A stretch of DNA of 61,991 nucleotides. It comes from Turicibacter sp. GTDB lineage: Bacteria > Bacillota_I > Bacilli_A > MOL361 > Turicibacteraceae. How positions within the stretch are numbered: position 1 is the first letter of the stretch; every line of letters begins with the position of its first letter. The notes under the pieces are model-generated. The model was not told the DNA's origin, did not search any database, and saw nothing but the letters and a program-made list of their open reading frames with translations. The position numbers were made by a program, and so were the translations under genes. The DNA lies in NCBI GenBank assembly GCA_009780245.1, contig WRAJ01000008.1:1-61991 (forward strand), read 5' to 3'. Positions 33,179-42,147 of this stretch are shown piece after piece.

Positions 33179-34267
33179 ATGAGCTTACTTGCAATAAAGG
33201 ATAAGATATTAGAAGTGCCGATTATTCAAGGGGGGATGGGCGTTGGGGTTTCGCTTGGCAACCTAGCTGGTGCTGTGATGGCGCAAGGTGGGATGGGCAC
33301 GATTTCGGCGGCGAACCCGGGGTTTATGCGGGCGGAATTTCGTAAGAAGTCATTGACTGCTAACCTGGAGCAATTTGCGGCTGAGATTAAAAAAGCCCGG
33401 GAAATGGCGAAAGGGCGCGGGGTGTTGGCGGTGAACATTATGGTGGCAAGTTCGACGTATGTGGAATCAGTGAAGCAAGCGGTGAAAAGCAAGGTGGATG
33501 CGATTGTTTCTGGTGCGGGTTTGCCGTTGGAATTGCCGGCGCTCGTGAAAGGCAGTGGCGTGGCGATTGCTCCGATTGTTTCAAGTGGGCGTGCGGCGAC
33601 GGTGATTTGTCGTTCTTGGCTTCGAAAGCACGAGGTATTACCTGACTTTGTTGTTGTAGAAGGCCCGGATGCGGGTGGCCATCTTGGATTTTCACAGGAA
33701 GAATTGGCTGAAGGTAGCCATAAATCACTGAAAGAAATTTTAGCGGATGTTAAAGAGGCCCTTCAACCTTTTGCCGAAAAAGCGGCCCGGGCGATTCCGA
33801 TTTTTGTGGCCGGTGGGATTTATACCGGGCGCGATATCGCCGAATATGTGAAGGCGGGTGCAACGGGTGTGCAAATGGGGACGCGTTTTATTGGGACGCA
33901 CGAATGCGATGCGAGCGATGAGTACAAGGCGCAGTTCCTCCAAGCGAGCGAGGCGGATATTATTTTGACGAAAAGCCCTGCGGGTTTGCCGGGCCGTGCG
34001 ATTAATAACCCGTTTACAAAGCGGGTGGCCGAGGGCCGTGTGGCACCGAATTGGTGCATAAACTGCTTGCAGACGTGTCACCCGAAAGAAACGCCGTACT
34101 GCATTAGCGAGGCGCTGATTAATGCGGTGACTGGAAAGGCCGATGAAGGGCTGATTTTCACGGGAACAAACGGGTGGCGCATCACGGACATCCGCAGCGT
34201 GAAATCGCTGATGGACGAGTTGATGCACGAATACGCGCTCCATATGGGAGGCTTAATCAATGGGTAA
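33179..34267 (+). CDS. FabK-like/nitronate monooxygenase flavoprotein
   Basis: 362 residues. FMN TIM barrel of the nitronate monooxygenase/FabK superfamily: VPIIQGGMGVGVSLGNLAGA at the N-terminus, VEGPDAGGHLGFS near residue 160, then VAGGIYTGRDIAEYVKAGA. A C-terminal region with CINCLQTCHPKETPYC (four Cys, about 281-296) is absent from the FabK encoded at 29910. AGGAGGT precedes ATG 33179. It is the first gene of the second fab operon and overlaps fabD by eight bases, so a role in fatty-acid metabolism is likely. It may be a second enoyl reductase or an enzyme acting on unsaturated or oxidised acyl chains; I cannot decide. Confidence 0.8.
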   Translation: MSLLAIKDKILEVPIIQGGMGVGVSLGNLAGAVMAQGGMGTISAANPGFMRAEFRKKSLTANLEQFAAEIKKAREMAKGRGVLAVNIMVASSTYVESVKQAVKSKVDAIVSGAGLPLELPALVKGSGVAIAPIVSSGRAATVICRSWLRKHEVLPDFVVVEGPDAGGHLGFSQEELAEGSHKSLKEILADVKEALQPFAEKAARAIPIFVAGGIYTGRDIAEYVKAGATGVQMGTRFIGTHECDASDEYKAQFLQASEADIILTKSPAGLPGRAINNPFTKRVAEGRVAPNWCINCLQTCHPKETPYCISEALINAVTGKADEGLIFTGTNGWRITDIRSVKSLMDELMHEYALHMGGLING

Positions 34268-35192
34268 AACAGCTTTTTTATTCCCAGGCCAAGGCGCGCA
34301 AATCGTGGGCATGGGCAAGGAAATTTACGAAACGTATGACAACGCGCGTGTGTTTTTCGACCAGATGTCTGAGTTGGTCGACTTTGATATGAAGACGTTG
34401 TGTTTTGACGGTCCGATCGAGCAATTATCGCAGACGGCGTATACACAGGCTTGCTTAGTGGCGGTGGAATTAATGATCTTAAACGTGCTTGAAAGTCACG
34501 GTATGAAAGCAGATCTCGTAGCTGGCCTGAGCCTCGGGGAATACGCGGCACTGGTAGCCGGTGGGGCGCTCTCTGCGAGCGAGGCGGTTCAGCTTGTGCG
34601 CAAGCGTGGGCAGATCATGGCTTCGGCGTTGCCGGCCGGTACTAGCACGATGGCCGCGGTGCTCGGATTGGAGGCGGCGGATTTAGAGGCCGTTTGCCAA
34701 GAGGCGAGTGATGCCGGGATCGTTGAAATTGCGAATGATAACTGCCCGGGTCAGCTGGTCATCGGCGGGGAGGTCGCTGCGGTGCAGAAGGCTTCTGAAC
34801 TCGCGGTAGCACGTGGCGCAAGGAAGGTCGTAGCTTTGAATGTGAGCGGGGCGTTTCATACGTCGCTACTAAAAGAAGCCGGTCGTGAGTTGCGCGATGA
34901 ATTAGAGAAAGTCGCGTTTAAAGCGTTAGAAATTCCCGTGATTTTCAACCAGACGGGCCGGTATCAAGACGCACGGATCGTCGATTTAATGGAAGCACAA
35001 GTCTCATCTTCGGTCAGGTTTAACGAGACGATTCAGCTCATGCTAAAAGAAGGCGTAACAGACTTCGTGGAAATCGGGCCGGGGAAGACGCTGAGCGGCT
35101 TTGTCAAAAAGGTTGACAGAAAAAAGAATTTGTATCAGGTGGAAGACGTGGCTGGGATTCAGTCCGTGGTAGAACAGTTAGGAGGAAGTTAG
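34260..35192 (+). CDS. fabD: Malonyl-CoA:ACP transacylase
   Basis: 310 residues. It opens FLFPGQGAQIVGMG; the nucleophile is Ser91 in GLSLGEYAAL (His of the usual GHSLGE is Leu here, as in some Bacillota), with the catalytic His in SGAFHTSLL (about 200). GGAGGC precedes ATG 34260, which overlaps the upstream stop. It loads malonate onto ACP. Confidence 0.96.
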   Translation: MGKTAFLFPGQGAQIVGMGKEIYETYDNARVFFDQMSELVDFDMKTLCFDGPIEQLSQTAYTQACLVAVELMILNVLESHGMKADLVAGLSLGEYAALVAGGALSASEAVQLVRKRGQIMASALPAGTSTMAAVLGLEAADLEAVCQEASDAGIVEIANDNCPGQLVIGGEVAAVQKASELAVARGARKVVALNVSGAFHTSLLKEAGRELRDELEKVAFKALEIPVIFNQTGRYQDARIVDLMEAQVSSSVRFNETIQLMLKEGVTDFVEIGPGKTLSGFVKKVDRKKNLYQVEDVAGIQSVVEQLGGS

Positions 35193-35193
35193 G

Positions 35194-35934
35194 ATGGCAG
35201 AGAATAAAACAGCACTGGTAACGGGGGCATCGCGGGGGATTGGGCGTGCGATTGCGTTGCAGTTGGCGGCAGATGGGTTTGATGTGATGATTAATTACGC
35301 GGGGAACGAGGCGTTGGCGTTGGAAGTGAAGGCGGAGTGTGAGGCGCTAGGTGTTAAGGCAGCTGTCTTCCAAGCGAATATTGGGGATAAAGAAGACGTA
35401 GAGGCGTTGATCAAAGCGACTGTCACGACGTTTGGTGCGATTGATGTGCTGGTGAACAACGCCGGGATTACGCGCGATAATTTGATGTTGCGCATGTCGG
35501 ACGCGGACTTTGATGATGTAATTGATGTGAATTTAAAGGGCGTGTTCTATTTAACGAAAGCGGCGGCGAAGTTGATGTTTAAAAAGCGCAGCGGGAAAAT
35601 CGTGAACATCACGTCGGTGTCGGGTGTGACGGGGAATGCGGGTCAGGCGAATTACGCCGCGAGTAAAGCGGGTGTGATTGGTTTGACGAAGACGGTGGCG
35701 AAGGAATTGGCCGCGCGTGGCATTCAGGTGAACGCCGTGGCACCAGGGTTTATCGCGACGGACATGACGGATGTGTTAAGCGATGATTTGAAGGCGAAAA
35801 TTCAGGAAACGGTGCCTTTAAAGCGCCTTGGAACGCCGGAAGACATCGCGAACATGGTCGGCTTTTTAGCGAGTGACCGTGCGGCTTATATCACAGGGCA
35901 AGTATTTCACATAGACGGAGGATTGGTAATGTGA
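35194..35934 (+). CDS. fabG: 3-oxoacyl-ACP reductase
   Basis: 246 residues, short-chain dehydrogenase fold. Cofactor loop TGASRGIGRAIA, NNAGITRD, and the catalytic triad S141, Y154, K158 (SVSGVTGNAGQANYAASK). AGGAGG lies upstream of ATG 35194. It reduces beta-ketoacyl-ACP with NADPH. Its ATGTGA end overlaps the fabF GTG start by four bases. Confidence 0.97.
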   Translation: MAENKTALVTGASRGIGRAIALQLAADGFDVMINYAGNEALALEVKAECEALGVKAAVFQANIGDKEDVEALIKATVTTFGAIDVLVNNAGITRDNLMLRMSDADFDDVIDVNLKGVFYLTKAAAKLMFKKRSGKIVNITSVSGVTGNAGQANYAASKAGVIGLTKTVAKELAARGIQVNAVAPGFIATDMTDVLSDDLKAKIQETVPLKRLGTPEDIANMVGFLASDRAAYITGQVFHIDGGLVM

Positions 35935-37172
35935 AACGAGTAGTCATAACAGGGCTTGGCGCGGTAACGCCAGTCGGAAACAACGTAGCAACCATGTGGG
36001 ACAATGCGAAAAAAGGGGTCTGCGGCATCGCAGAAATCACCGCGTTTGACACCACAGATTTTAAAGTCAAACTAGCAGCAGAAGCAAAAGATTTTGATGC
36101 GACAACCGTCTTAACGAAGCAAGAGGTGCGTAAATTGGACCGTTTCGTCCAGTTCGCCCTCGTCGCAGCAAGAGAAGCGTACGATGACTCAGCGCTCGAA
36201 GGGAACGTGGACAAGACGCGCATGGGCGTCTCGGTCAGTTCCGGGATTGGTGGCCTTTATACCATCGAAGAGACGGCCAATAAATTGGTCGCAGCCGGAC
36301 CAAACCGTATTTCACCGCATTTCATTCCGAAAGTGCTGACGAACTTAGCAGCCGGGAACGTGGCGATCCACTTAGGCGCAAAAGGGCAATGCCATACGGT
36401 TGTAACGGCGTGTGCAGCGGGGACGGATGCGATTGGAACCGCGTTTCATCACATCCAAGCAGGTCGCGCAGACGTGATGATCACGGGCGGCGCTGAAGCC
36501 TCGATTACACCGCTCGGCATCGCCGGGTTTAGCATTATCCGCGCGGTGAGCGAAGCCACAGATAAAACACGCGCTTCGATGCCATTTGATGCCGAGCGTA
36601 ACGGCTTTGTGATGGGAGAGGGCGCTGGGATTTTAGTCTTGGAATCGCTCGAACACGCACAGGCTCGCGGGGCAAAAATTTACGGCGAAGTCGTGGGCTA
36701 CGGGGCAACGTGTGACGCGTTTCACGTCACAGCACCGGCAGAAGATGGTGAAGGGGCAGTGCGCGCGATGACAATGGCGTTGGCGGATGCCGAGATTTCG
36801 GCAGATGCGATCGACTACATCAACGCACACGGCACCTCAACACCGCTTAACGATAAAACAGAAACCTTAGCAGTAAAAGCTGCCTTCGGTGAGCACGCGC
36901 GTGAATTGGTCATGAGCTCAACCAAAGGCATGACCGGCCACATGCTAGGCGCAGCCGGAGCCGTCGAAGCGATTTTGACGGTAAAATCGTTAGAAGATGG
37001 TTTTGTTTTGCCAACCCTCAATCACCAAGTGGCGGACGAGGCATGTGACCTCGATATCGTGCCAAACGTTGGCCGCTCAGAGGAGCTGCGGTATGCGATG
37101 AGCAATTCATTAGGTTTCGGGGGACATAACGCCAGCGTGATCTTTAAGAAATGGGAGGCCAGTGATTTTTAG
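35931..37172 (+). CDS. fabF: Beta-ketoacyl-ACP synthase II
   Basis: 413 residues, GTG start 35931 with GGAGG upstream. Catalytic Cys161 in TACAAGTDAI, His in NAHGTSTPLND (about 300) and His in GHMLGAAGAVE (about 335). It elongates acyl-ACP with malonyl-ACP. It is followed by a structured 135-base intergenic region before fabZ. Confidence 0.97.
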   Translation: MKRVVITGLGAVTPVGNNVATMWDNAKKGVCGIAEITAFDTTDFKVKLAAEAKDFDATTVLTKQEVRKLDRFVQFALVAAREAYDDSALEGNVDKTRMGVSVSSGIGGLYTIEETANKLVAAGPNRISPHFIPKVLTNLAAGNVAIHLGAKGQCHTVVTACAAGTDAIGTAFHHIQAGRADVMITGGAEASITPLGIAGFSIIRAVSEATDKTRASMPFDAERNGFVMGEGAGILVLESLEHAQARGAKIYGEVVGYGATCDAFHVTAPAEDGEGAVRAMTMALADAEISADAIDYINAHGTSTPLNDKTETLAVKAAFGEHARELVMSSTKGMTGHMLGAAGAVEAILTVKSLEDGFVLPTLNHQVADEACDLDIVPNVGRSEELRYAMSNSLGFGGHNASVIFKKWEASDF

Positions 37173-37184
37173 ACCATCTGAATG

Positions 37185-37266
37185 GCAACTGCGAAAAGCA
37201 AAAACTATCACGTATTCACTTGTTTTCATGAAATACGTGATATTCTGAATAGTACTTCGCAATTGC
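37185..37266 (+). promoter_or_regulatory. Nested stem structure between fabF and fabZ
   Basis: Outer arms GCAACTGCGAA (37185-37195) and TTCGCAATTGC (37256-37266, one C-T difference) enclose a perfect inner 11-bp stem TATCACGTATT (37206-37216)/AATACGTGATA (37232-37242). The inner loop holds TTTTCATGAAAT. There is no T run, so it looks like an RNA processing or translation-control element rather than a terminator. Confidence 0.6.
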
Positions 37267-37306
37267 ATAGAATGGTAACAATAAAGTTAAAGGAGCTAAT
37301 CCATCT

Positions 37307-37732
37307 ATGATCTTAAATAGTAATCAAATCCAAGAAATCATCCCGCATCGCTACCCGATGTTACTCGTCGACCAAATCGAGGAATTAGCATCGGGACAAC
37401 GTGCGGTTGGTGTAAAATGCGTGAGCGCCAACGAACCGTTTTTCTGCGGTCATTTCCCACAGGAACACGTGATGCCGGGTGTCCTCATCATCGAGGCACT
37501 CGCGCAAACCGGTGCTGTCGCCCTCTTATCGCAAGGGTCATTCAAAGGCAAGACGGCTTATTTCGCCGGCATCAACAAAGCCCGGTTCAAACGAAAAGTA
37601 ATCCCGGGCGACGTGCTGAAATTAGAAGTCGAAATAACAAAGCTACGCGGACCAATCGGGATCGGACAGGCCAAGGCAACCGTAAACGGCGAATTAGCCT
37701 GCGAAGCCGAGCTGATGTTCGCGATCGGGTAG
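37307..37732 (+). CDS. fabZ: 3-hydroxyacyl-ACP dehydratase FabZ
   Basis: 141 residues, hot-dog fold. [10 protein letters not shown], catalytic His49 in [13 protein letters not shown] and Glu63 in IIEALAQ. AAAGGAG precedes ATG 37307. It dehydrates beta-hydroxyacyl-ACP and completes the elongation cycle. It is the last gene of the cluster; a tandem repeat with hairpins follows at once. Confidence 0.97.
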   Translation: MILNSNQIQEIIPHRYPMLLVDQIEELASGQRAVGVKCVSANEPFFCGHFPQEHVMPGVLIIEALAQTGAVALLSQGSFKGKTAYFAGINKARFKRKVIPGDVLKLEVEITKLRGPIGIGQAKATVNGELACEAELMFAIG

Positions 37733-37737
37733 CGGAG

Positions 37738-37910
37738 ACCGTCACAAAACCCTTGATATCGCAGGAAAAAGTGAAGGTTTATCAAGGAGTTCGGTCTCAA
37801 ACCGTCACAAAAATCATGTTTTCGCAGGAAAAAGTGAAGGTTTATCAAGTAGCCCGCTCGCAAACCCTCATAAAATCCGTGATTTTCTCGGAAAGTATGA
37901 GGGTTTCGCA
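37738..37910. repeat. Intergenic tandem repeat, period 63 bp, 3 copies (family ACCGTCAC)
   Basis: Copies start at 37738 (ACCGTCAC), 37801 (ACCGTCAC) and 37864 (ACCCTCAT). Each pairs its left arm with a right arm (GTGAAGGTTT, GTGAAGGTTT, TATGAGGGTTT); the third copy has a compensating change in both arms. It ends near the start region of the binding-protein gene. A related array is at 46449. Confidence 0.88.
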
Positions 37911-37940
37911 GTTATGCTCAAAAAGGAGGTGCTATGTAGC

Positions 37941-39440
37941 ATGAGAAAAATATTAATTAGCCTATCATTACTGACACTCGTGGCATTAACGGCTTGTGTG
38001 TCAACCGATCAGCGTCAACCAGCAGACGCCGCATTGGTCATTGCCTTGCCGGCTGATGTGGCGACGCTGGATTTGCACCGGGTTAATACGGTCACGTCTC
38101 GCCAAGTGCTTTTGCACGTCCATGAAACGCTGATAACCCAAGACGAAGCGGGTTTGCAACCGGGATTGGCGCTCAGTTGGTATCAACTTGACGAACGCAC
38201 GTGGGAATTCCATCTAAGAGAAGACGTTTACTTTCACAACGGTGCGCCTTTTACGGCAGCCGATGTGGCCTTTACTATGGGTCGCGCAAAAGCATCTCCC
38301 AATGTTTCGATGGTTCTGGGAATGATTGACCTTAGCACAGTCGAGGTGATTAACGACTATACAATTAGAATCGGAACCTACGAGCCGTTCGCCCCTTTCT
38401 TGTATCACCTCGCGCATACGTCAGCGGGGATTTTGAGCGCGTCGAACGAAACAGACGACCCAATTGGAACCGGGCCTTTCCGATTCGACTCGCAAATCGC
38501 TAGCGATCGGATCGTCTTAACCCGGTTCGATGAATATCACGGCACACCACCAGCCATCGAGCAACTCATTTTCCGCATCATCACCGAACCGGCTGTGCGT
38601 CAAATTGAACTCGAAACCGGTGGGATTCACGTTGATTTAGCCCCGCTACCCGACAATTTCGCGCGTATTAACGCCACCGAAACCCTTAGCTTACTCTCGA
38701 CCACCGGCCTGCGTACCAATTACATCGGCATGAACACAACCCACCCTTACCTCAGTGACGTCAGAATCCGCCAAGCCATCAACTACGCGGTTGACAGGCA
38801 GCCGATCTTCACGGAAATACTGCTTAGCAACGGGCAATTAGCGCACACGCACATCGCCCCAAGTATTTGGGGTCATCATCCCGAAATTGCACCGCGCGAG
38901 CAAAACTTACAACGCGCCAGCGAGCTCATGCAAGCAACCGGTCACGAAAATCTAGCCCTTACCCTCACCCTCGGCACCGACGCACTCGAAGTAACCGGCC
39001 TCGCACTCACCCTGAGACAACAACTAGCTGAAATCAACATCGACCTCAGCATCGAAGTGCTCGAATGGCCCGTCTTTCTCGAAACGGTCATGAACGGAGA
39101 TACCGATCTGTTCTTCATCGGTTGGACCGCCGACACGGCCGACGCGGATTACGGGTTATACTCGCTGTTTCACTCAAACATGTTCGGTGCATCAGGCAAC
39201 TTATCTTTTTTTAACCACCCGCGCATCGACGAACTCCTAGACGCGGCTCGCCGTGAACCAACACCCGAAACGCGCCTAACCATGTACCGCGAAGTCGAAG
39301 AAATCCTGCAAAACGAACTGCCGTGGCTCTTAATCAACCACCCAGACGTACACCTCGCACTTTGCACATCGCTAGGTGGCATCATACCTGCTCAGACAGG
39401 CACGCACGATTTTAGGCAAGCATATTGGATCACAGAGTAA
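37941..39440 (+). CDS. Oligopeptide/nickel-type ABC substrate-binding lipoprotein
   Basis: 499 residues. Lipoprotein signal with lipobox VALTAC (Cys near 19), then a family 5 solute-binding fold: YQLDERTWEFHLREDVYFHNG, DPIGTGPFRF (about 180), and NYAVDRQPIF (about 285). ATG 37941 has AAAGGAGGT ten bases upstream; the in-frame ATG 37914 precedes that site. Such proteins bind peptides, nickel chelates or opines and deliver them to an ABC permease. No permease or ATPase gene is adjacent and strong repeats/terminators flank it, so it must share a transporter encoded elsewhere. Confidence 0.9.
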   Translation: MRKILISLSLLTLVALTACVSTDQRQPADAALVIALPADVATLDLHRVNTVTSRQVLLHVHETLITQDEAGLQPGLALSWYQLDERTWEFHLREDVYFHNGAPFTAADVAFTMGRAKASPNVSMVLGMIDLSTVEVINDYTIRIGTYEPFAPFLYHLAHTSAGILSASNETDDPIGTGPFRFDSQIASDRIVLTRFDEYHGTPPAIEQLIFRIITEPAVRQIELETGGIHVDLAPLPDNFARINATETLSLLSTTGLRTNYIGMNTTHPYLSDVRIRQAINYAVDRQPIFTEILLSNGQLAHTHIAPSIWGHHPEIAPREQNLQRASELMQATGHENLALTLTLGTDALEVTGLALTLRQQLAEINIDLSIEVLEWPVFLETVMNGDTDLFFIGWTADTADADYGLYSLFHSNMFGASGNLSFFNHPRIDELLDAARREPTPETRLTMYREVEEILQNELPWLLINHPDVHLALCTSLGGIIPAQTGTHDFRQAYWITE

Positions 39441-39469
39441 AAAAATCCCCCTCAACACGATAAACTGAC

Positions 39470-39520
39470 AAAATCCCCATGTGAATGATGTTATACTGTC
39501 TGTCACATCGGGATTTTTAT
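39470..39520 (+). terminator. Terminator after the binding-protein gene
   Basis: 15-bp stem with one mismatch (39470-39484 with 39503-39517), T run after it. A promoter-like CTGACA ... TTATAC lies inside the hairpin and may serve the SpoIIE-like gene. Confidence 0.82.
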
Positions 39521-39534
39521 ATGGGGGAATGACA

Positions 39535-40683
39535 ATGGGATTCACGGAAAAAGTTAAAGCTTCGCTCACTACCAAACAAGACGGGCCAGGGGCGACATCC
39601 TCGCGCGGCCAACTAAATAAATACATGTTAAGTCATTTTTTTGTTCAACTGGTTAATTTGCAGCAACTCATTAAAGCGATGAATGAATTTATCGGCGACG
39701 GCAAGTTTGTTAAAACCGCGACGTTGTTTGAAAGTGTGACGCTTTGTCTAAACAAAATGATGCAGGAAATGGTAAACGATCGCTACGATCTGGAGCAGCA
39801 AGCCAAACTAATTCAGACGAGTTTAGCAAAACTGGGCATTTCAGCCAATGACATAAAAATTAAAAGCTTGTATCCACGACTATTGAAACTGAGTTTGATG
39901 GTAAATAAACCGAGTCCGTCTTTATTAAACGGTCAGTTGAAAGAGGAATTAGAGGCGATTTTTAACGAGGCATTAAAAATTAACATTGGGAAAGTGAGAA
40001 GCCGCAACATGAAAATCGACGTGCTATCCTCGCGCAACTTTAAACTCGAGCACGGGGTCTCTTATGTTGGCAAAGGCGGTAGTAAAGTTTCAGGCGATAG
40101 CTATTTATATGAAAATTTTCAAAACGGCAAGACCATGATTGCGATCAGTGATGGCATGGGAAACGGTGCCTTAGCGCGCGAAGAGAGCCGTTTAGCGTTG
40201 CAAGTGTTGAAATGTATGTTGAATTTTGATGTGCCGGTCACAGACGCCATCCGTGTGTTAGCCGAATTAAAGCAACAAGCCAACACGGACGAGCGATTTT
40301 TCAGTTTAGACCTGTGTTTGGTGGACAAAGAAAACAGGAAAGCGCATTTTTATAAGCAAGCCGCAACGACTACATTTTTGTTACGAAACGAAGTGGTGAG
40401 ACGCATCGAAATGTCCGGATTGCCCATTGGCGCGACCGTGGCATCGGAAATCGATCAAATGAGTATTGATTTGCAAATTGGGGACATCATAATTATGTGT
40501 AGCGATGGGATTGTGGACACGTTTTCAGAAGGCAATCTGTTTGAGAAGCGCATTCTGAAAAACACAGGCTATCGCATGGATCGTATTTCGCAGGATTTAC
40601 TGGATTACACGGTGAGGCGCAATCGCGGTGAAATTAACGATGACATGATGATTGTGGCGGCGGTTTATAAACCGGCACGATGA
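39535..40683 (+). CDS. SpoIIE-like PP2C phosphatase lacking the membrane domain
   Basis: 382 residues. The C-terminal ~200 form a SpoIIE/RsbU-type PP2C domain: VSGDSYLYE with a metal-binding Asp, ISDGMGNGALAREES, MCSDGIVDTF and INDDMMIVAA. SpoIIE in Bacillus dephosphorylates SpoIIAA to activate sigma-F in the forespore and has ten N-terminal membrane helices; here the first ~180 residues are soluble and helical, with no membrane segment. ATG 39535 has GGGGGA at suitable spacing. The downstream order tilS-ftsH-hslO matches the spoIIE neighbourhood of Bacillus (spoIIE ... tilS-hprT-ftsH ... hslO), which supports orthology by position. It may be a soluble variant or a reassigned phosphatase. Confidence 0.82.
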   Translation: MGFTEKVKASLTTKQDGPGATSSRGQLNKYMLSHFFVQLVNLQQLIKAMNEFIGDGKFVKTATLFESVTLCLNKMMQEMVNDRYDLEQQAKLIQTSLAKLGISANDIKIKSLYPRLLKLSLMVNKPSPSLLNGQLKEELEAIFNEALKINIGKVRSRNMKIDVLSSRNFKLEHGVSYVGKGGSKVSGDSYLYENFQNGKTMIAISDGMGNGALAREESRLALQVLKCMLNFDVPVTDAIRVLAELKQQANTDERFFSLDLCLVDKENRKAHFYKQAATTTFLLRNEVVRRIEMSGLPIGATVASEIDQMSIDLQIGDIIIMCSDGIVDTFSEGNLFEKRILKNTGYRMDRISQDLLDYTVRRNRGEINDDMMIVAAVYKPAR

Positions 40684-40729
40684 TGATTAGTTCATACATA
40701 ATTTATATAGGGATGATATATTATGTTTT

Positions 40730-42091
40730 ATGAAAAATAAAGTGATGAGTACCATTCAAAAATACAACATGATGACTGACCATCATACCATCGTCCATAC
40801 CATCGTCGTGGCTACCTCGGGTGGCGTGGATTCGATGGTTCTTTTGCATCTTCTAAATGAGTTAAAGGAGCAGTTGAACGTGACGCTAGTTGTGGCGCAC
40901 ATGGATCATGGAAAAAGAGAGGATTCAGTCAAGGATGCTCAGCTTGTGCGAGCCACAGCAGCGGCTTATGGTCTTCCTTATGAAGAAGCCGCGTTGCCTA
41001 AGCAAACAGAAGCTGGCAATTTTCAAGCTTACGCCCGTGAGCAACGTTATTTGTTTTTCGAGGACGTGGCTAATCGCTATGAGACGAAGGTGGTAGCAAC
41101 GGCGCATCACGCGAACGATCATTTAGAAACGATCCTCAGTCGTCTAATGCGCGGAACAACGGCATCAGCGAGTTTAAGCGGTGTGCAACCTTACGGCTTT
41201 GTTGGCAATCTGCGAGTGATTCGTCCTTTGATTGAACGATCGAAAGAGGAGCTGTACGCTTATGCGTGCGAAGTGGGTGTTCGTTGGCGCGAGGACGTCA
41301 CCAATCAGGAGGACGTGTACACGCGTAATCGCATTCGCCATCATGTGGTGCCAGCTATGCTGGACGAATCACCGGAGGTTCTTGATCATGTGCGCTATTT
41401 GAGTGATATGGCCATTGCGGATGAAGTTTATTTTTTGAAACAAATGGCTCCTCTGATCATCGATCATGTGGAAAGACCCGAAGGTGCGTTTAAGATGTCA
41501 TTGTCCTGGCTTCGCAGTCTTGATTCAAGTTTAAGGTGGCGCTTGCTACAGCGATTGTGTCCGCGTATTAGCAGAGGCGCGCTGATGGATTTGCTGGCGT
41601 TTGTTGATCAGGATCATGCTTCGGCGAAACTGGACGTTGGTGCTGGTAGGGTTGCAAAAAAAAATTACGATGATTTTTATGTGTTACGTAAGCAGGTCGA
41701 ACCAGTGGGTGATTACGAGTTTGAGCTTGCGATGGATGAACCCGTGATCTTACCTACTGGTGAAAAGGTGATCGTGTTTGATCGGGAATGCGAAAAAGTG
41801 AAAAAAAAAGAAGCACAAGTGACCTATTTATGTTATAATAAAAAAAGTCTGCCTTTAAAGGTGAGGAACCGGCGCGCTGGGGATCGCATTCAGCTTATGA
41901 ATCAAGCCGGGCATGCCAAAGTTTCGCGGGTGATGATCGATGCGAAAGTTCCGATTGATCAGCGTGACGCTTGGCCGGTGATTGTGGATGCCGAAGACGT
42001 GGTGCTATGGGTGCCTGGCTTGAAGAAATCGCCTTTTTGTAAAGAGGAAGCGGATGCGAGCGAGGGTGTTTGGATCGTGTTTGAGAAATAA
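40730..42091 (+). CDS. tilS: tRNA(Ile)-lysidine synthetase
   Basis: 453 residues. PP-loop ATP-binding motif SGGVDS at 30-35, followed by the MesJ/TilS N-terminal domain, RNRIRHHVVPAML near residue 200 and a C-terminal TilS domain with KVRNRRAGDRIQL. It converts C34 of the AUA-decoding tRNA to lysidine, an essential step. The start is not certain: ATG 40730 has GGGATG about 15 bases upstream, and ATG 40745 is an alternative. A run of nine As lies within the gene near 41658-41666. Confidence 0.95.
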   Translation: MKNKVMSTIQKYNMMTDHHTIVHTIVVATSGGVDSMVLLHLLNELKEQLNVTLVVAHMDHGKREDSVKDAQLVRATAAAYGLPYEEAALPKQTEAGNFQAYAREQRYLFFEDVANRYETKVVATAHHANDHLETILSRLMRGTTASASLSGVQPYGFVGNLRVIRPLIERSKEELYAYACEVGVRWREDVTNQEDVYTRNRIRHHVVPAMLDESPEVLDHVRYLSDMAIADEVYFLKQMAPLIIDHVERPEGAFKMSLSWLRSLDSSLRWRLLQRLCPRISRGALMDLLAFVDQDHASAKLDVGAGRVAKKNYDDFYVLRKQVEPVGDYEFELAMDEPVILPTGEKVIVFDRECEKVKKKEAQVTYLCYNKKSLPLKVRNRRAGDRIQLMNQAGHAKVSRVMIDAKVPIDQRDAWPVIVDAEDVVLWVPGLKKSPFCKEEADASEGVWIVFEK

Positions 42092-42147
42092 CAGTAAGTT
42101 GTAAATTTAAGAAGCAAGTGTTGCGTGTAAGAGAGGATTTGATTTAG

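Noticed and set aside
33740..34243. Minus-strand open frame of 167 codons
   Set aside because: Shadow of the FabK-like gene; Arg/His-rich composition is typical of antisense frames in GC-richer genes.
41658..41666. Run of nine As in tilS considered as a phase-variation tract
   Set aside because: tilS is essential and the frame is intact; a single A9 run in an AT-tolerant gene is not enough evidence.
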